NCBI RefSeq assembly: GCF_023856365.1
Contig: NC_064549.1
Coordinates: 6,155,608 to 6,219,607, forward strand
Length of the DNA stretch: 64,000 bases
Direction of reading: 5' to 3'
Origin: Brienomyrus brachyistius
Lineage: Eukaryota; Chordata; Actinopteri; Osteoglossiformes; Mormyridae
Positions 1 through 12,000 of the stretch are shown one piece after another. The notes beneath the pieces were generated by a model, which had not been told where the DNA came from, did no database searches, and saw only the letters and a program-made list of their open reading frames with translations. The translations under genes and the position numbers were made by a program. Within the stretch, counting starts at the first letter, position 1. Each line of letters opens with the position of its first letter.

Positions 1-57
1 GGGAGACCCAGGCCCACCTACCGCTGGCTGCGCAACGGCGCCCCCTTGCTGCCACAG
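1..57 (+). CDS. cntn5: cntn5 exon (5'-truncated by window): Ig4 first half
   Basis: Nineteen codons in frame 1, containing PTYRWLRNG, the conserved tryptophan segment of contactin Ig4. The exon ends in CAG before donor GTACAG (phase 0). Its 5' part lies outside the window. Confidence 0.85.
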
Positions 58-3000
58 GTACAGAGCCGTGTGAACAAGTAAATAAGGAAAAAGCATGGAG
101 GCTCTCGAGTAGATATGGAGGAACCAGGCCTGGGAATATCCTTCCTAAACAAGAGCTTGTTGTGCAGCTTTTTTCCTTACTTTGTTAATTAAAGTTTAAA
201 GATTTAAGTAAAGGACATGCAGGTACATAATATTTGGACTGTATAACATGAATAAATATTAATGTTATTGAAGGTATTACATGCATTGCTAAAATAACAT
301 GGTCTGTTGAATATGAGTTATTTATCTTATCCTCATTCGTCGGTCGTCCATTAGACCAGTGTTTCTCAACCCGATCCTTGGGGACGCACAGACGGTCCAC
401 GTTTTTGCTCCCTCCCAGCTTCTGAGCAGAAATGTGGACTGTCTGCAGGTCCCTGAGGAACGGACTGGGAAAACGCTGCATTAGAGGTATTGAGATATCA
501 GGTCATGTCATGTCCTACAGCTGTCATGAGTGAGACATTGCTCAGCAGGGGAGGTGTGTCCTACCTCTGCAGGACAGAGTGGAGACCACGAGCAGCGAGC
601 TCATCATCCGGGGGGTACGCCCCGCCGACTCGGGGATGTACCAGTGTGTCGCCGAGAACAAGTATGGGACCATCTACTCCGCAGCCGAACTCAAGATCCT
701 AGGTATGATCAGCCTTCCTCGCCTTGCTGGATCGCTTCTCCTCTGGGTCTCTCCCGGATGCTTCTGCATGAGAAGAGGCCCCTCTGCTGTGCTCTTTCAC
801 CACTATGTGTATAGATGGCATTCAGTTAGTGTAACGGCTTTTACCATTAGCTTGAAAGCAAACGCTAAGCATTTCAACTGCAAGATTTTCAAAAGGTCTT
901 TCGGAGGTACAAGCCTCAAGCTTTAGTAGTTTGATTGATGACTGACATTGAGCAAAACTGTAAACAAATTATAACCAAATATTAGCCCTTCCGTGTTTGT
1001 GATTTGTACCGACAGTGGCTCACACTGGCTAAAAGTGTGCCCGTTAAATATCACTCCTTGCAATGAAGCCTCTTCCATGATGAGCAAACAAAATGCGGGC
1101 AGTTCAAGAGGACAGAATAAAGCCTTTAGATGTTTTGATGGAAAAGTGGCCGCTTCCCTCTCCCATCCCTGTGTAGCCCTGCGAGGTCATCATCGTGAAA
1201 GGGAAGGAGGCTGATTTGTGAGGAAGGTGGTTAGAGTTGGCCTACAGAAGGTCTTATGCACATGTCAGTGCCCGAGGAGAGCGACCCTTGAGGAGCTGAA
1301 TGCCTTCGGCCGTGCTGGACACAGCAGAGCCTTTTATCAGCTCCGCTCTTCGGCTGTTTGGTCCCTCAGGCGTGGCCTGGCTGCAGCCCGGACCCCAACA
1401 ATGACTCAGGATACATTCTTGGCCGTATAATGCCGCACACGTATCATACATGGAAACAGATTTTTACTCTGAACCTCAAAGCCTGAGAGCTTATCTTCCC
1501 TGCAGGAGATACAAGACTATTGTCTAGTCTTGATTTAATTGTGTATGTATATATGGTACCAGCCAACAGTCTGGAGACACCTACTGAAAATCATTTGTTT
1601 TTCAATAAGATAATGACCCTAAGCACTCCTTGAGGGTATGTACTGTATTCTTGTGGTCATGGTAAGAGACGAAGTACTGTGACAGATGACCTGGCCCCCA
1701 CGATCCCCCAACCTAAACTCTATCCAGCTGATTTGTGATGAGTTGGGTTGAAGAGTAGCTAATGGGTACCCAGACTTTGTGTAAACTCCTTCCGGACTGT
1801 TGGAGAAGCATTCCAGAGGGCTACATCTGGAAGCTGGTTGAAAGAATGCAAAGAGTCTGTATTGCTGTCATTGAAGCAAATAGGGGAGATTTTGTGGAGT
1901 GTACAGTTTGAGAAAATTTCGAGATGAATGCTTCTCTTGGTCATTGCATTAGTTGTTATGTGTTACTTCATTGCCTCAAAGCCTTTTACTACAAAGTAAA
2001 TAATCCAGGTAAGCTAGAGACAAGTGCTTTAAAAACAGGTGTGTCCAGACTATTCGCTGGTGCCATTCTGTATGTTTGAGACCCACTGATGAGCGGTGAG
2101 GAATTCCCACTGAGAACATACTTACCCAATAAACCTGATTCTGATTCTTCAGTGCTGTACTATCATGACACCAGACATATTTAATATGTGGTGGGGGGGC
2201 TCTGGGGAGGGGGATTCCGGGGACCCTGACGCCACTTTGGTCTGGGGGGAGCAGCTGAATGTGTCCAGACAGACTCTGGGAAGTCAGGGCAAGGCCTTGG
2301 TGTGAAGGGGGGGGTGTGGGTGGGCAGACAAGGGCGAATGGCCATAATCCTACATGACACCACCGAGACATCAGTCGGCGCCTGACTAACACGATGTGAG
2401 GGCCCCCGCTGCCTCGCCGGCCCCCCGCTGACCCACTGTTTCCAGACCCTTTTGTCTGCCTGCGATCTTCTCCCTCCTGGAATTTCATCACAGCGCTTAC
2501 ATCCTCGGATGGCGTCAACGCCCCTCGTCCCGGCGACGGCTGAGAGGCACGTCTGTGCTTAAAAAGCAGCCATGTTCTCGCAGCGGGGGTCGGTGGCGTG
2601 CGGCTGTGTGGGGCTCCGTGCCCGTCACTGCCGGCTTTCCAGAAAGCAGGAGATCTGAGCGCCTCACATCACAACCAACCAGAGCGGTTCCCCCTAATAA
2701 CGTGCAGCTTGTTACAGCCGTGAAGCTGCATCGCATTTATGTGCCCACAGGCCATGCCGAGTGCAGAGTCTCGGAGGGGGGTGTGATTAGCGCGTTCACC
2801 ATCCATTCCTGGTTTTAAACAGCTAATGCTCAAACCCTCACGTCTCACGGCAAAGCCCCAGGTCACGTCGTCAGGCAGCCCCACCCCCCCCCCCCCCTCC
2901 GCTTCCGGTGCTTTTATAAGCGTTTCTGATGGGCGCACATGTGCTGTTAACACATCGTAATTATTTCAGAGTCGGCTGTTCGAAAGCCGCGTCCTCGGGG

Positions 3001-6000
3001 CCCTGCAGACTGTCATATTCACACCTTTGGATGGATAACAACTGACTGAATGGGTTTAGGTGACAGCTCCAGTGTTCACCACTGATTACGGGGTTAATTT
3101 TTTAATGCTGCTATATTTTTAATGCTTTGTGTTGCTGGTGAGAACACGGTACAGCTGTTTTATTGTTCAGCATTCTGCTCTGGGGTCAGATTATTATTGT
3201 TATTATTACGGACATTAATAGTAGTATTTGTATTATATGCTGAATATGACACCTATATGCTATAGTTAGGCATGTTCATGCAATACTGTCAGCATCATAA
3301 AAACCATGTGCCCTATTTTCATAACACATTTCCTGCATTGGTGTTTTTTTATATATATAACTCAACTGACATAAGTGGATATATTTCCAAAAGAACAGTG
3401 AATTTCCCCGGAGAATGCGAACATAAATGTATAATTTGCTTGTTTCTATTTTTGGAAGATGCTGGTGTTCAGCTCTCTCACCTAAGCAGCCAGGAAATAA
3501 CAATTCAGACGCTTCAGCTGTGATTCACCGTCACCCGGGCAACGTCGCTTATTATGGGATGTTCCTTTTCGGTGGGAAAGCGGGTAGCCGCGGGAATCTC
3601 ACACAGGAGAAGTCACCGTGTCACTGAGAAGATCCCGTCTTTGCTTGCCGTCAGATCCCGCACACCTTGCCATGTTCGTAGCACACAGCGTCACTGAGGA
3701 GATCCCGTCTTTGCTTGCCGTCAGATCCCGCACACCTTGCCATGTTCGTAGCACACAGCGTCACTGAGGAGATCCCGTCTTTGCTTGCCGTCAGATCCCA
3801 CACGCCTTGCCATGTTCGCTACACAGTGTCACTGAGTTGATCCCGTCTTTGCCTGCCGTCAGATCCCGCACACCTTGCCATGTTCGTAGCACACAGCGTC
3901 ACTGAGGAGATCCCGTCTTTGCTTGCCGTCAGATCCCGCACACCTTGCCATGTTCGTAGCACACAGCGTCACTGAGGAGATCCCGTCTTTGCTTGCCGTC
4001 AGATCCCACACGCCTTGCCATGTTCGCTACACAGTGTCACTGAGTTGATCCCGTCTTTGCCTGCCGTCAGATCCCGCACACCTTGCCATGTTCGCTACAC
4101 ACCGCGTCACTGAGAAGATCCCGTCTTTGCTTGCCGTCAGATCCCGCACGCCTTGCCATGTTCGCTACACACAGTGTCACCGAGGAGATCCCGTCTTTGC
4201 CTGCCGTCAGATCCCACCCGCCTTACCATGTTCGCTACACAGTGTCACTGAGAAGATCCTGTCTTTGCTTGCCGTCAGATCCCGCACGCCTTGCCATGTT
4301 CGCTACACACCGCGTCACTGAGAAGATCCCGTCTTTGCTTGCCGTCAGATCCCACCCGCCTTACCATGTTCGCTACACACTGTGTCACCGAGGAGATCCC
4401 GTCTTTGCCTGCCGTCAGATCCCACCCGCCTTACCATGTTCGCTACACACCGCGTCACTGAGAAGATCCCGTCTTTGCTTGCCGTCAGATCCCGCACGCC
4501 TTGCCATGTTCGCTACACACCGCGTCACTGAGAAGATCCTGTCTTTGCTTGCCGTCAGATCCCGCACGCCTTGCCATGTTCGCTACACACTGTGTCACCG
4601 AGGAGATCCCGTCTTTGCTTGCCGTCAGATCCCACCCGCCTTACCATGTTCGCTACACACAGTGTCACCGAGGAGATCCCGTCTTTGCTTGCCGTCAGAT
4701 CCCGCACGCCTTGCCATGTTCGCTACACACTGTGTCACAGAGGAGATCCCGTCTTTGCTTGCCGTCAGATCCCGCACGCCTTACCATGTTCGCTACACAC
4801 AGTGTCCGCAGTGGTTTCAGCTTTGTGCCTCCATACATTTAGGTGGCGCCCTCCATTCCCTGTCCCAGTGTGGTGACCTGTGGAAGCGAGCTGATCACAC
4901 AGGCATCCACTAACCAGCCTTTAAACTGCCCTGTCTGTCGAAACCTCTTTTTCAGTATAATACTACGTACATATTTGCAAGTCTCCTCATTAAGAACAGA
5001 AGCATTTATTTACTGGAGCAAACATAAACGGAAATGTCTCTATGCTCTTAACTTTGAACGATGTACAAACATGAGGGTGCTTGTATTTAATCAGCTCCCA
5101 AAGAGCCCATAACACCTTCACTTAAGCCTCAAGCTTCGCTTCGCTGTTACTGTATTATTTCACATAATTATGTTTCTGATGAATATACAGTGGCTGTCGC
5201 TCACGACGCTTAGCAAGTCGCGTACTGTGTTGCTAACTGAAGGGTTATGGGTTCAAATCCCTGGGAGCCCCTGTAACACAGAGGTGTTCTCCATGACGAT
5301 GAGTACCAACAACCCAGCACAGGTGGCGTAGTAAATGTACTTGGTAATCTCTGAAAATCCTTTATGTTTCAGTGCAGGATGAGGCTGAACTTTTGGCTCA
5401 GAATTTAGGCAAACTGCACGCTCTGATTCCTACCCTCCCAAATAAATTTACACCTGACTTGGTGATGGGAACGTGACCTTTCCAGTCATATCAGGCTGTT
5501 ACAGTGTCCATTTCATGGGGACAAAGTGGATCACGCTTCCCCTGACCCTGTGTGCATGTAGCGTGTGATCCGCGTCTTGCCGCTGGCTGCTGACGGCCTG
5601 CTTAGCTCAGTCCTGTCCTTCTAACAGCATCAGCGCCCACGTTCCGGCAGAGCCCGGTCCAGCTGGTGGCCACCCTCGGCAAGGACGTGTCCCTGAACTG
5701 CAAGCCCAGAGCATCTCCCAAACCCGTAATAACCTGGAGGAAAGGAGACCGTCGAATCCAACCCAGCAAGAGGTAGGCCGGGGCCTCGGCTCTGCTCGCA
5801 TGACACCCCTGAATGTTCCCTCATACCAAACACGTTTCTGTCAGTATGTCTGCGCTAATGGGCCAGATGTGTGGAATTCTGGAACTTTCCATGGAGGTCA
5901 AATTTTGATGTTTGTGTCATTCAAGTGATTCAAAGAAATAAGAATCAAAGTTAATGTCTCAGTATGTTTTATTATATAAGAAACATTATACAATAATAGC

Positions 6001-9000
6001 AAATATTATAATCATATAATGTGGTATGTTAGGATGGTATGGTGTGCTTACGTCTTATGAATGTTACGAAGCATTATGAATGCATTATGAAGGTGAAGTT
6101 AATGTAACGCGTGACCAATTTCAGAAAAGACCTCAGAGACCCTCTTTTATGGGTGACAAAGGTCGGTAGCCTCTGATTCTGTTGGAGAACAAGGTGCTCA
6201 GAAATGTATCTTATTTTACATTTCCAAAACCCTCCTATTCCTAAATTCCGCCATTTAAGTCCCAAAAGCATCGTGCTCCGATTCCCACAATGCACTAGGG
6301 TTGTGGCTTTGATCAGTGCCGTTGTGCGCAGTGCAGTCCGCACGGTCCCCAGTGCTGGTGCAGTGAAGCACATCCAGCCTGAGAACTGCGAGAAACTGTG
6401 AAATCACACCCTTTCACTAAACATGCGCATGTTTGGAATTTGTCCTTGTTCCCAGAATCTAATTTTGCAATTATATAAGAATAAATAAATAATAAAATTG
6501 TTGCTGCATTTTTTTCTTCTCTCATTATGAGAGCAGGAGGGTGAAGATATTCTTTATAGTGATAAAGTGAGATTATATGACGTGTAATGGGAGATAATAA
6601 AAAGGAATATTAGAGCAATTGTGAAAATTGGTATCTTATGAGAATTTATTGCCAGAATTACAGATTCGAGTGACATTGTAGCAGGGATTCGCTTGGACGC
6701 TGCAAAAAATGGTGCAAATTTTCATTACCTAAAACCATGTGAGACCATTTATCTGTAGGTGGCACATAATTATACTGTAACTGGCAGGTACACCTAATGA
6801 GCTTTGAACTGTTGAACTCTTAGAAAGGCACATAAACTTTAAATCTATCAATTCTTGTTCGGTTTTTGAATAAAACATACTACATTGTCTAAGAGGATTA
6901 TGGCTGCTGCCTTTGGAATATAATTAGAGACATTTGTTGGTCAGTGAGAGGGTCATTAATTGTTGCAGAACATTATGGTTTTTAAATGATTGAGTGGCTG
7001 TGGAGTCATGAATCAGCAGCTTCTGCTGACCTACCTGCTGGAGATACCTCAGTGGTCAGCAGAATCTGGAGTTCCTCTTTGCGTGGAGACCTTTCCAGAA
7101 AGCGCTCGGTTGTTCGTGTCGTTACTGTGGAGCGTTTCCTTCCCGTCTCTCTTCGCTATTTTTTTATTTGTCTGTTACTGTTTTTTTTTCAGCGTTTCCC
7201 TGCCAAGGTTGGAGATTCTTTCTAATTTCCTGGATCTTCTCGAAAACAGCCCATTTTCCATCTTAATTCCCTTAATCGGTTACTGTATAGATGTTGTCGT
7301 CATGCTGCCTTCCTCGGTAGCTTTCTGGGCTCAGTAATTTATCTTTCCTGATTCTGGTCTCTTCCCTTTACTCTTTCCACTGTGCTACCTCTCATCCACT
7401 TTGATTTCTTCGCCATTTTCATTCCCGTCAGGTTTCTCAGACTCCTCTTGTATGATTGCCTTGAAATGTTTCCGTGGTTCCTCTGGTTCAGGCCTGGCCA
7501 GCATCTCAAATTGCTTTCTGGAGTTTCCCTCCAAGGCACCGGGTACAGTCTCTAGGTCATCTCTTCTAAGCTGGATGGTCTCCCTCTTCCCTTTCATCTT
7601 CTCCTGGAGCCTTGCATGTACATAGTTCACCATCAGTTCCACAATGTCCTCCAGGCCGAGTCTTTGCTACTCGAGCTCAACTGTTCCATGATCCGGCACT
7701 GAGAATGTAGTCTGTTTGATTTCTGCGAACATGTATTACAGGCTGTGTAAATATCAATTAAGCTGGTCTGTGAAATCATATCATAAGCAATAAAGAAAGA
7801 TGATTTCGCTTTCTTAAAGAATAAATTGAAATTCCATCCCTATATTTAATCTACTATTCAATGCAAGTCAATTTGATTTTTGTAGTGTCTTTTATAACAG
7901 TGGCACCCCAAGGTTCTGTACATGGGTGTGGGGCAGAAAAATCACATCACTAAGATAGAGTAATACAGAAATATAAAGAATAAATGAATGAATGCAGGCA
8001 ATGGAGCAGAGGAACAGAAACCTTCAATGCAGAAAGGTAACCTCTGGGGGGTCAGAGGTCAACCATGCTAACTTTATAGAAAGAGTGGCCTTTCTTGCTA
8101 AACTGCAGCTGTTCGTTGAGAAACGTTTTGTGAAGATATTTGTTTGATGATTTGTGAGATACTAAAAACTCTATTTTTAAGGAGAAATCGAGTATCCCAC
8201 ATACCAAAGATTTTTTGCCATCGCACGACGTCATGCGAGAAGGCAGGAAACGTGATAGCGAGAGCGTCCTGCAGACTGCTATCAGCAGCCTGGCTGATTC
8301 CATCAGGCTGTGTAGTCGACATAATTTTACACTGATGTTTGGGAATTTTTGTTTTCTAAATGGAAAGTATTAATTTCATTACTTGGCCTCCTTTGAAACC
8401 TGATTCTTCTCCTCCATAGTTACTAAAAAAAAGGGTTTGCTCTGTGTTAAAATAAATAGTTTTGTTCCTGTTCACTTTTGAGTGTTTTACAGTTTACCCT
8501 TCTGCATCGTGACTTTCTCCGTCGCGGTTTCGACGCATCACAGGGTCGGTGTAAGAAATGAAATGGGAATTTTTTCCAGAGTTTTGCGAAAGCTGCAGAT
8601 GACATGCGAATGCCGGCAGACTATGCAAAAACTTAGTAACTCATAAATGCATAAAATATACGTACAGTGCTGATGTGGAGGACGCCAAGCATGTTTACAG
8701 CAGTGATCTCGCAGTGATCTTTGTATCTTGCGTTTCTTGTATCTTTTCATTCGGCTCACATGCTCACGTCGCACACCAAGGGGAGCAATAACTTTTCTGT
8801 AGTTTTTCCAGATAATGGGGGGGTCTGTGGAAGGATTGACTTGCTTTTTGTGCTTTTTGTTCTATACGTCACATTTATTGAGGATTACATACCTTACCAG
8901 CTTGTTCTACCTTTTCATAATGATCTCTGCTGGCTAAACATGTCTGATAAGCTTCCGGACACACAGTGCATGCAAGTCTCATGCTCAGGACACCGGGCGT

Positions 9001-12000
9001 TCAGAAGGCACTACAAGAGCCCCAATGAAATATTCAGCAACATTTCAGGGAAGCTGACAGAAGACACACTTTCTTGTTCTCCCGTTTGATTTGATTTGTT
9101 TTCATCATCCTGCCATCTTTAAGAGACTAAATCTTCAGAGGGACTCTTCTTGGAGGGAGCACTGCTTGTTTTTCTCTGTGATTAAACAGATGTACACTGG
9201 TGAACTTCTCGAAGCATGATCTGTGTATAACTTTGGTCTCTTCTGTTACGGATCTGGAGTGGCTCAGTTCAGCTTCAAAGCAGAGTGTAACTTTTACGGC
9301 ATGCTAGTGTAAAGCAGATTCCTGTTATATTTAATATTCCCATCTTGTAGTATTTTACTCATCTAATCAGTGTCAGAGCTGAAGCTGAGGTTCATCTTTC
9401 GTGTTGTACTTTCTGAGCTGATTGTAATCTGATCATCTTCGATCTGTACTGTACTGGCTTAAATCGCTATAGCTAGTTATTCAGATTAATTTTACGTTGT
9501 CACAAAGGACTATTTAAAATTCCTGCTATCGCCAGTGTTTAGAGCTGGAAGTATTTTACAATCAGACATTCAGTCTCATTCTCTGAAATTCCAGAGATAT
9601 TCAACAACATAAGAAGATGCTGGTCAATATTTTTAGCAAAAAAAGCTCAAAATTGCTGTGCAGGAAAATCAACAAAAATGAATGTGCTCTGTTTATGTTT
9701 CCATGTAATATAATTAAATTTGTGCTATTTGCGTTTTATTCACTCACAATTTATCAATATTTACATATTAGAAATATCACAAACAAATATTTGAAGAACT
9801 GAATGTTGAAAGTCGGCCCGAGTATGTCGCTGATCTGTTTAGTGTGAAAGAGAACCATTCCCAGTCATTCCCCAGCCATTTCCAACCATTCCCAGTCATT
9901 CCCCAGTCATTCCCCAGCCATTCCCAACCATTCCCAGTCATTCCCCAGCCATTTCCAACCATTCCCAGTCATTCCCCAGCCATTTCCAATCATTCCCAGC
10001 TGTTCCCCAGCAGTTCCTCAACCATTCCCAGCTGTTCCCCAGCAGTTCCTCAACCATTCCCAGCCGTTCCAAGCTATCGTCTTGTTCAGAGCAAAGTTCT
10101 GTGAGCTCAGGATTCCTAGCTCTCAGCCTCCTTCCTTTTTCCCACTCCAGTGTTCAGTGTAACAAGGTTTTGATGCCTTTAGTGTCCCTCTCTAGTGAGG
10201 TTTGAAGGGGACACACTTTGCTAAGCACCTTGTTCCGCCACCTTTTCTTCTAGCCAGGGTACTCAAAATAAGTGTTTTTACACATGCCTCTGGGCATTAT
10301 GGGATGCATAACCATCTTAGGAGATACCTACAACATAGCAGGTCCAAAAGCATCTCTGGGCCTCTCTTTGCGCATTTGCCGTCCATGGTGACATGTCTCC
10401 CCAAAATGCCCCCACCCCATTTTCCATACGCGCCCTTCAGATGAAACGTTGACTTTGGTCCTTGTGTTTGCGTGTGCAGTGCCCTGTAGCCTACCTGTCG
10501 CTGGCACTGCTTCCAGATCTTTACGACAAGTGTGGAATTTCCTCCTACTTTATAACATACCTAAAACTTTCTGCACTGTGAACAGCAAATGATGCTCAGT
10601 GTCAGTTAATTTTGCTTATTTGCTTAATGACTTAACTAGTTGTCCTAGTTTTTTGTATGAAAGCTGTGAATGGTTAACTATGAATGGTTAACTATGGCAA
10701 CTACACCCATAACTACCAGACACCATTAGCACTACACCCTTAAACAGCCCACTGTAGCTACCTCTGACGTTTCATAGCCATTTGTTGTGAGTAATAGGGT
10801 TTAATAAGCTTCTAATAAATTAGTGATCAGGACACTGGTTACCCCACAAGTATCTACGCATAATGAAACAGTAGCATAATGTCAGACGTTTGCTTATCCG
10901 GAAGCCTGCAGACCAAACATGAACATTAAGTTACTCTGCCATGCAGTGAGTTTCCATTTCATGTATTAATAATAAATTCTCTAAATAAGGCAGCTGATAC
11001 ACTAATATCTCAGGGAGGGATGATTCATGAACTGCAGGCGGAAGAGGGTGGTATTGTTCCATCATCGGTCTTTCATGCTAAGACTGCTAATAACATTTAA
11101 CTTGGATTAGATTCAAGACCATGTTCAACTCACAGTTTGGAAAGATAAAGTTAAAATGGGCATAAATTTCCAACAAAGAGCATGTATAGCGGAAGCGTTG
11201 AGTTGAGTGAAAGCCGTGTTTTCATACCGCCTCCTCTGTGAAGAGGCCCTTGCGTCTGAATCCGCACCCACGGCTCTGTCCGCAGGACTCTGCTGCTTCG
11301 GAACAACACGCTGCGGATCATCAACTCCAGCCGCGCCGACGAGGGCAGTTACGTGTGCCGCGCTGAGAATCAATTCGGATTGGCCGAGATGACGACGATC
11401 CTCTGGGTCAAAGGTACGCATGTCTGCCCACCCTCCAAGGCGTCTGGGACCCGTGTCACAGCGGCCACTTCAGCTGGGTTACGTCACATGTGACTGACGT
11501 GTGTCTTTATGCCACTGCTGTTACACGAGGAGTGTTAAAAGGCTCTTGCTGCCCCCCCGCCACCCAGAGGCTATGCGCGTGGAGGTGAGTCCGGCCCGGG
11601 TGGAGGTGACGGTCGGGGAGAGCGTGGTCCTCTCCTGCAAGGCCATCCATGACCCCTCCTTGGATGTCAGCATCCTCTGGATGCGCAACCGCCAGCCCCT
11701 CACCTTCCACCAGCAGGGGGGGCACTTTGAATTCATCCAGACGGTAAGTGTTTGAACGTCAAGATGCAGCCTGCAATACCTGAAAGTTGAACTTGGGTGA
11801 TAATCATCCAGTAAGAATCCAAATCGTAGATAAGTCCAAACCATACTTGAATTATCCGTCATAGGCACCGAACTCATTTTGAAAGTGTTTTAAAGGATTC
11901 AGTAAAATACAAACCAGTTCCAACCAACCAGCTGAGTCACTCTGTGACTGTGACTCTTTATACTCAACTGGTTGGTTGAAATGAAATTTTTGGTCTGGAT

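Larger units (their letters stand above)
703..5627 (+). other. cntn5 intron (4.9 kb)
   Basis: Contains a 14-C run (2884-2897), a 70-bp minisatellite (3620-4806) and a tRNA-like SINE remnant near 5195-5275. Near 2130 the text AATAAACCTGATTCTGATTC resembles the 3' tail of a fish LINE. A 180-codon minus-strand frame at 1976-2518 has no recognisable domain and I treat it as chance. Confidence 0.7.
5773..11285 (+). other. cntn5 intron (5.5 kb)
   Basis: Mostly AT-rich. It contains a charged minus-strand coding-like stretch (7385-7690), a short segment near 7855-7935 that resembles a fish LINE tail, and the CATTCCC minisatellite (9857-10072). I see no other named feature. Confidence 0.7.

Noticed and set aside
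1976..2518. 180-codon minus-strand open frame as a gene
   Set aside because: Proline- and serine-rich text from a GC-rich intron stretch, with no recognisable domain; an overlapping frame is also open.
3620..4806. Possible CRISPR array
   Set aside because: There are no unique spacers between repeats. The whole unit is repeated, the setting is a vertebrate intron, and no cas genes are present.
4083..4913. 276-codon frame of repeated [18 protein letters not shown] text
   Set aside because: Minisatellite by-product; shifted frames over the same units are open too.
5195..5275. Functional tRNA gene
   Set aside because: Only box-like motifs are present. I could not draw a full cloverleaf, and the context fits a SINE remnant.
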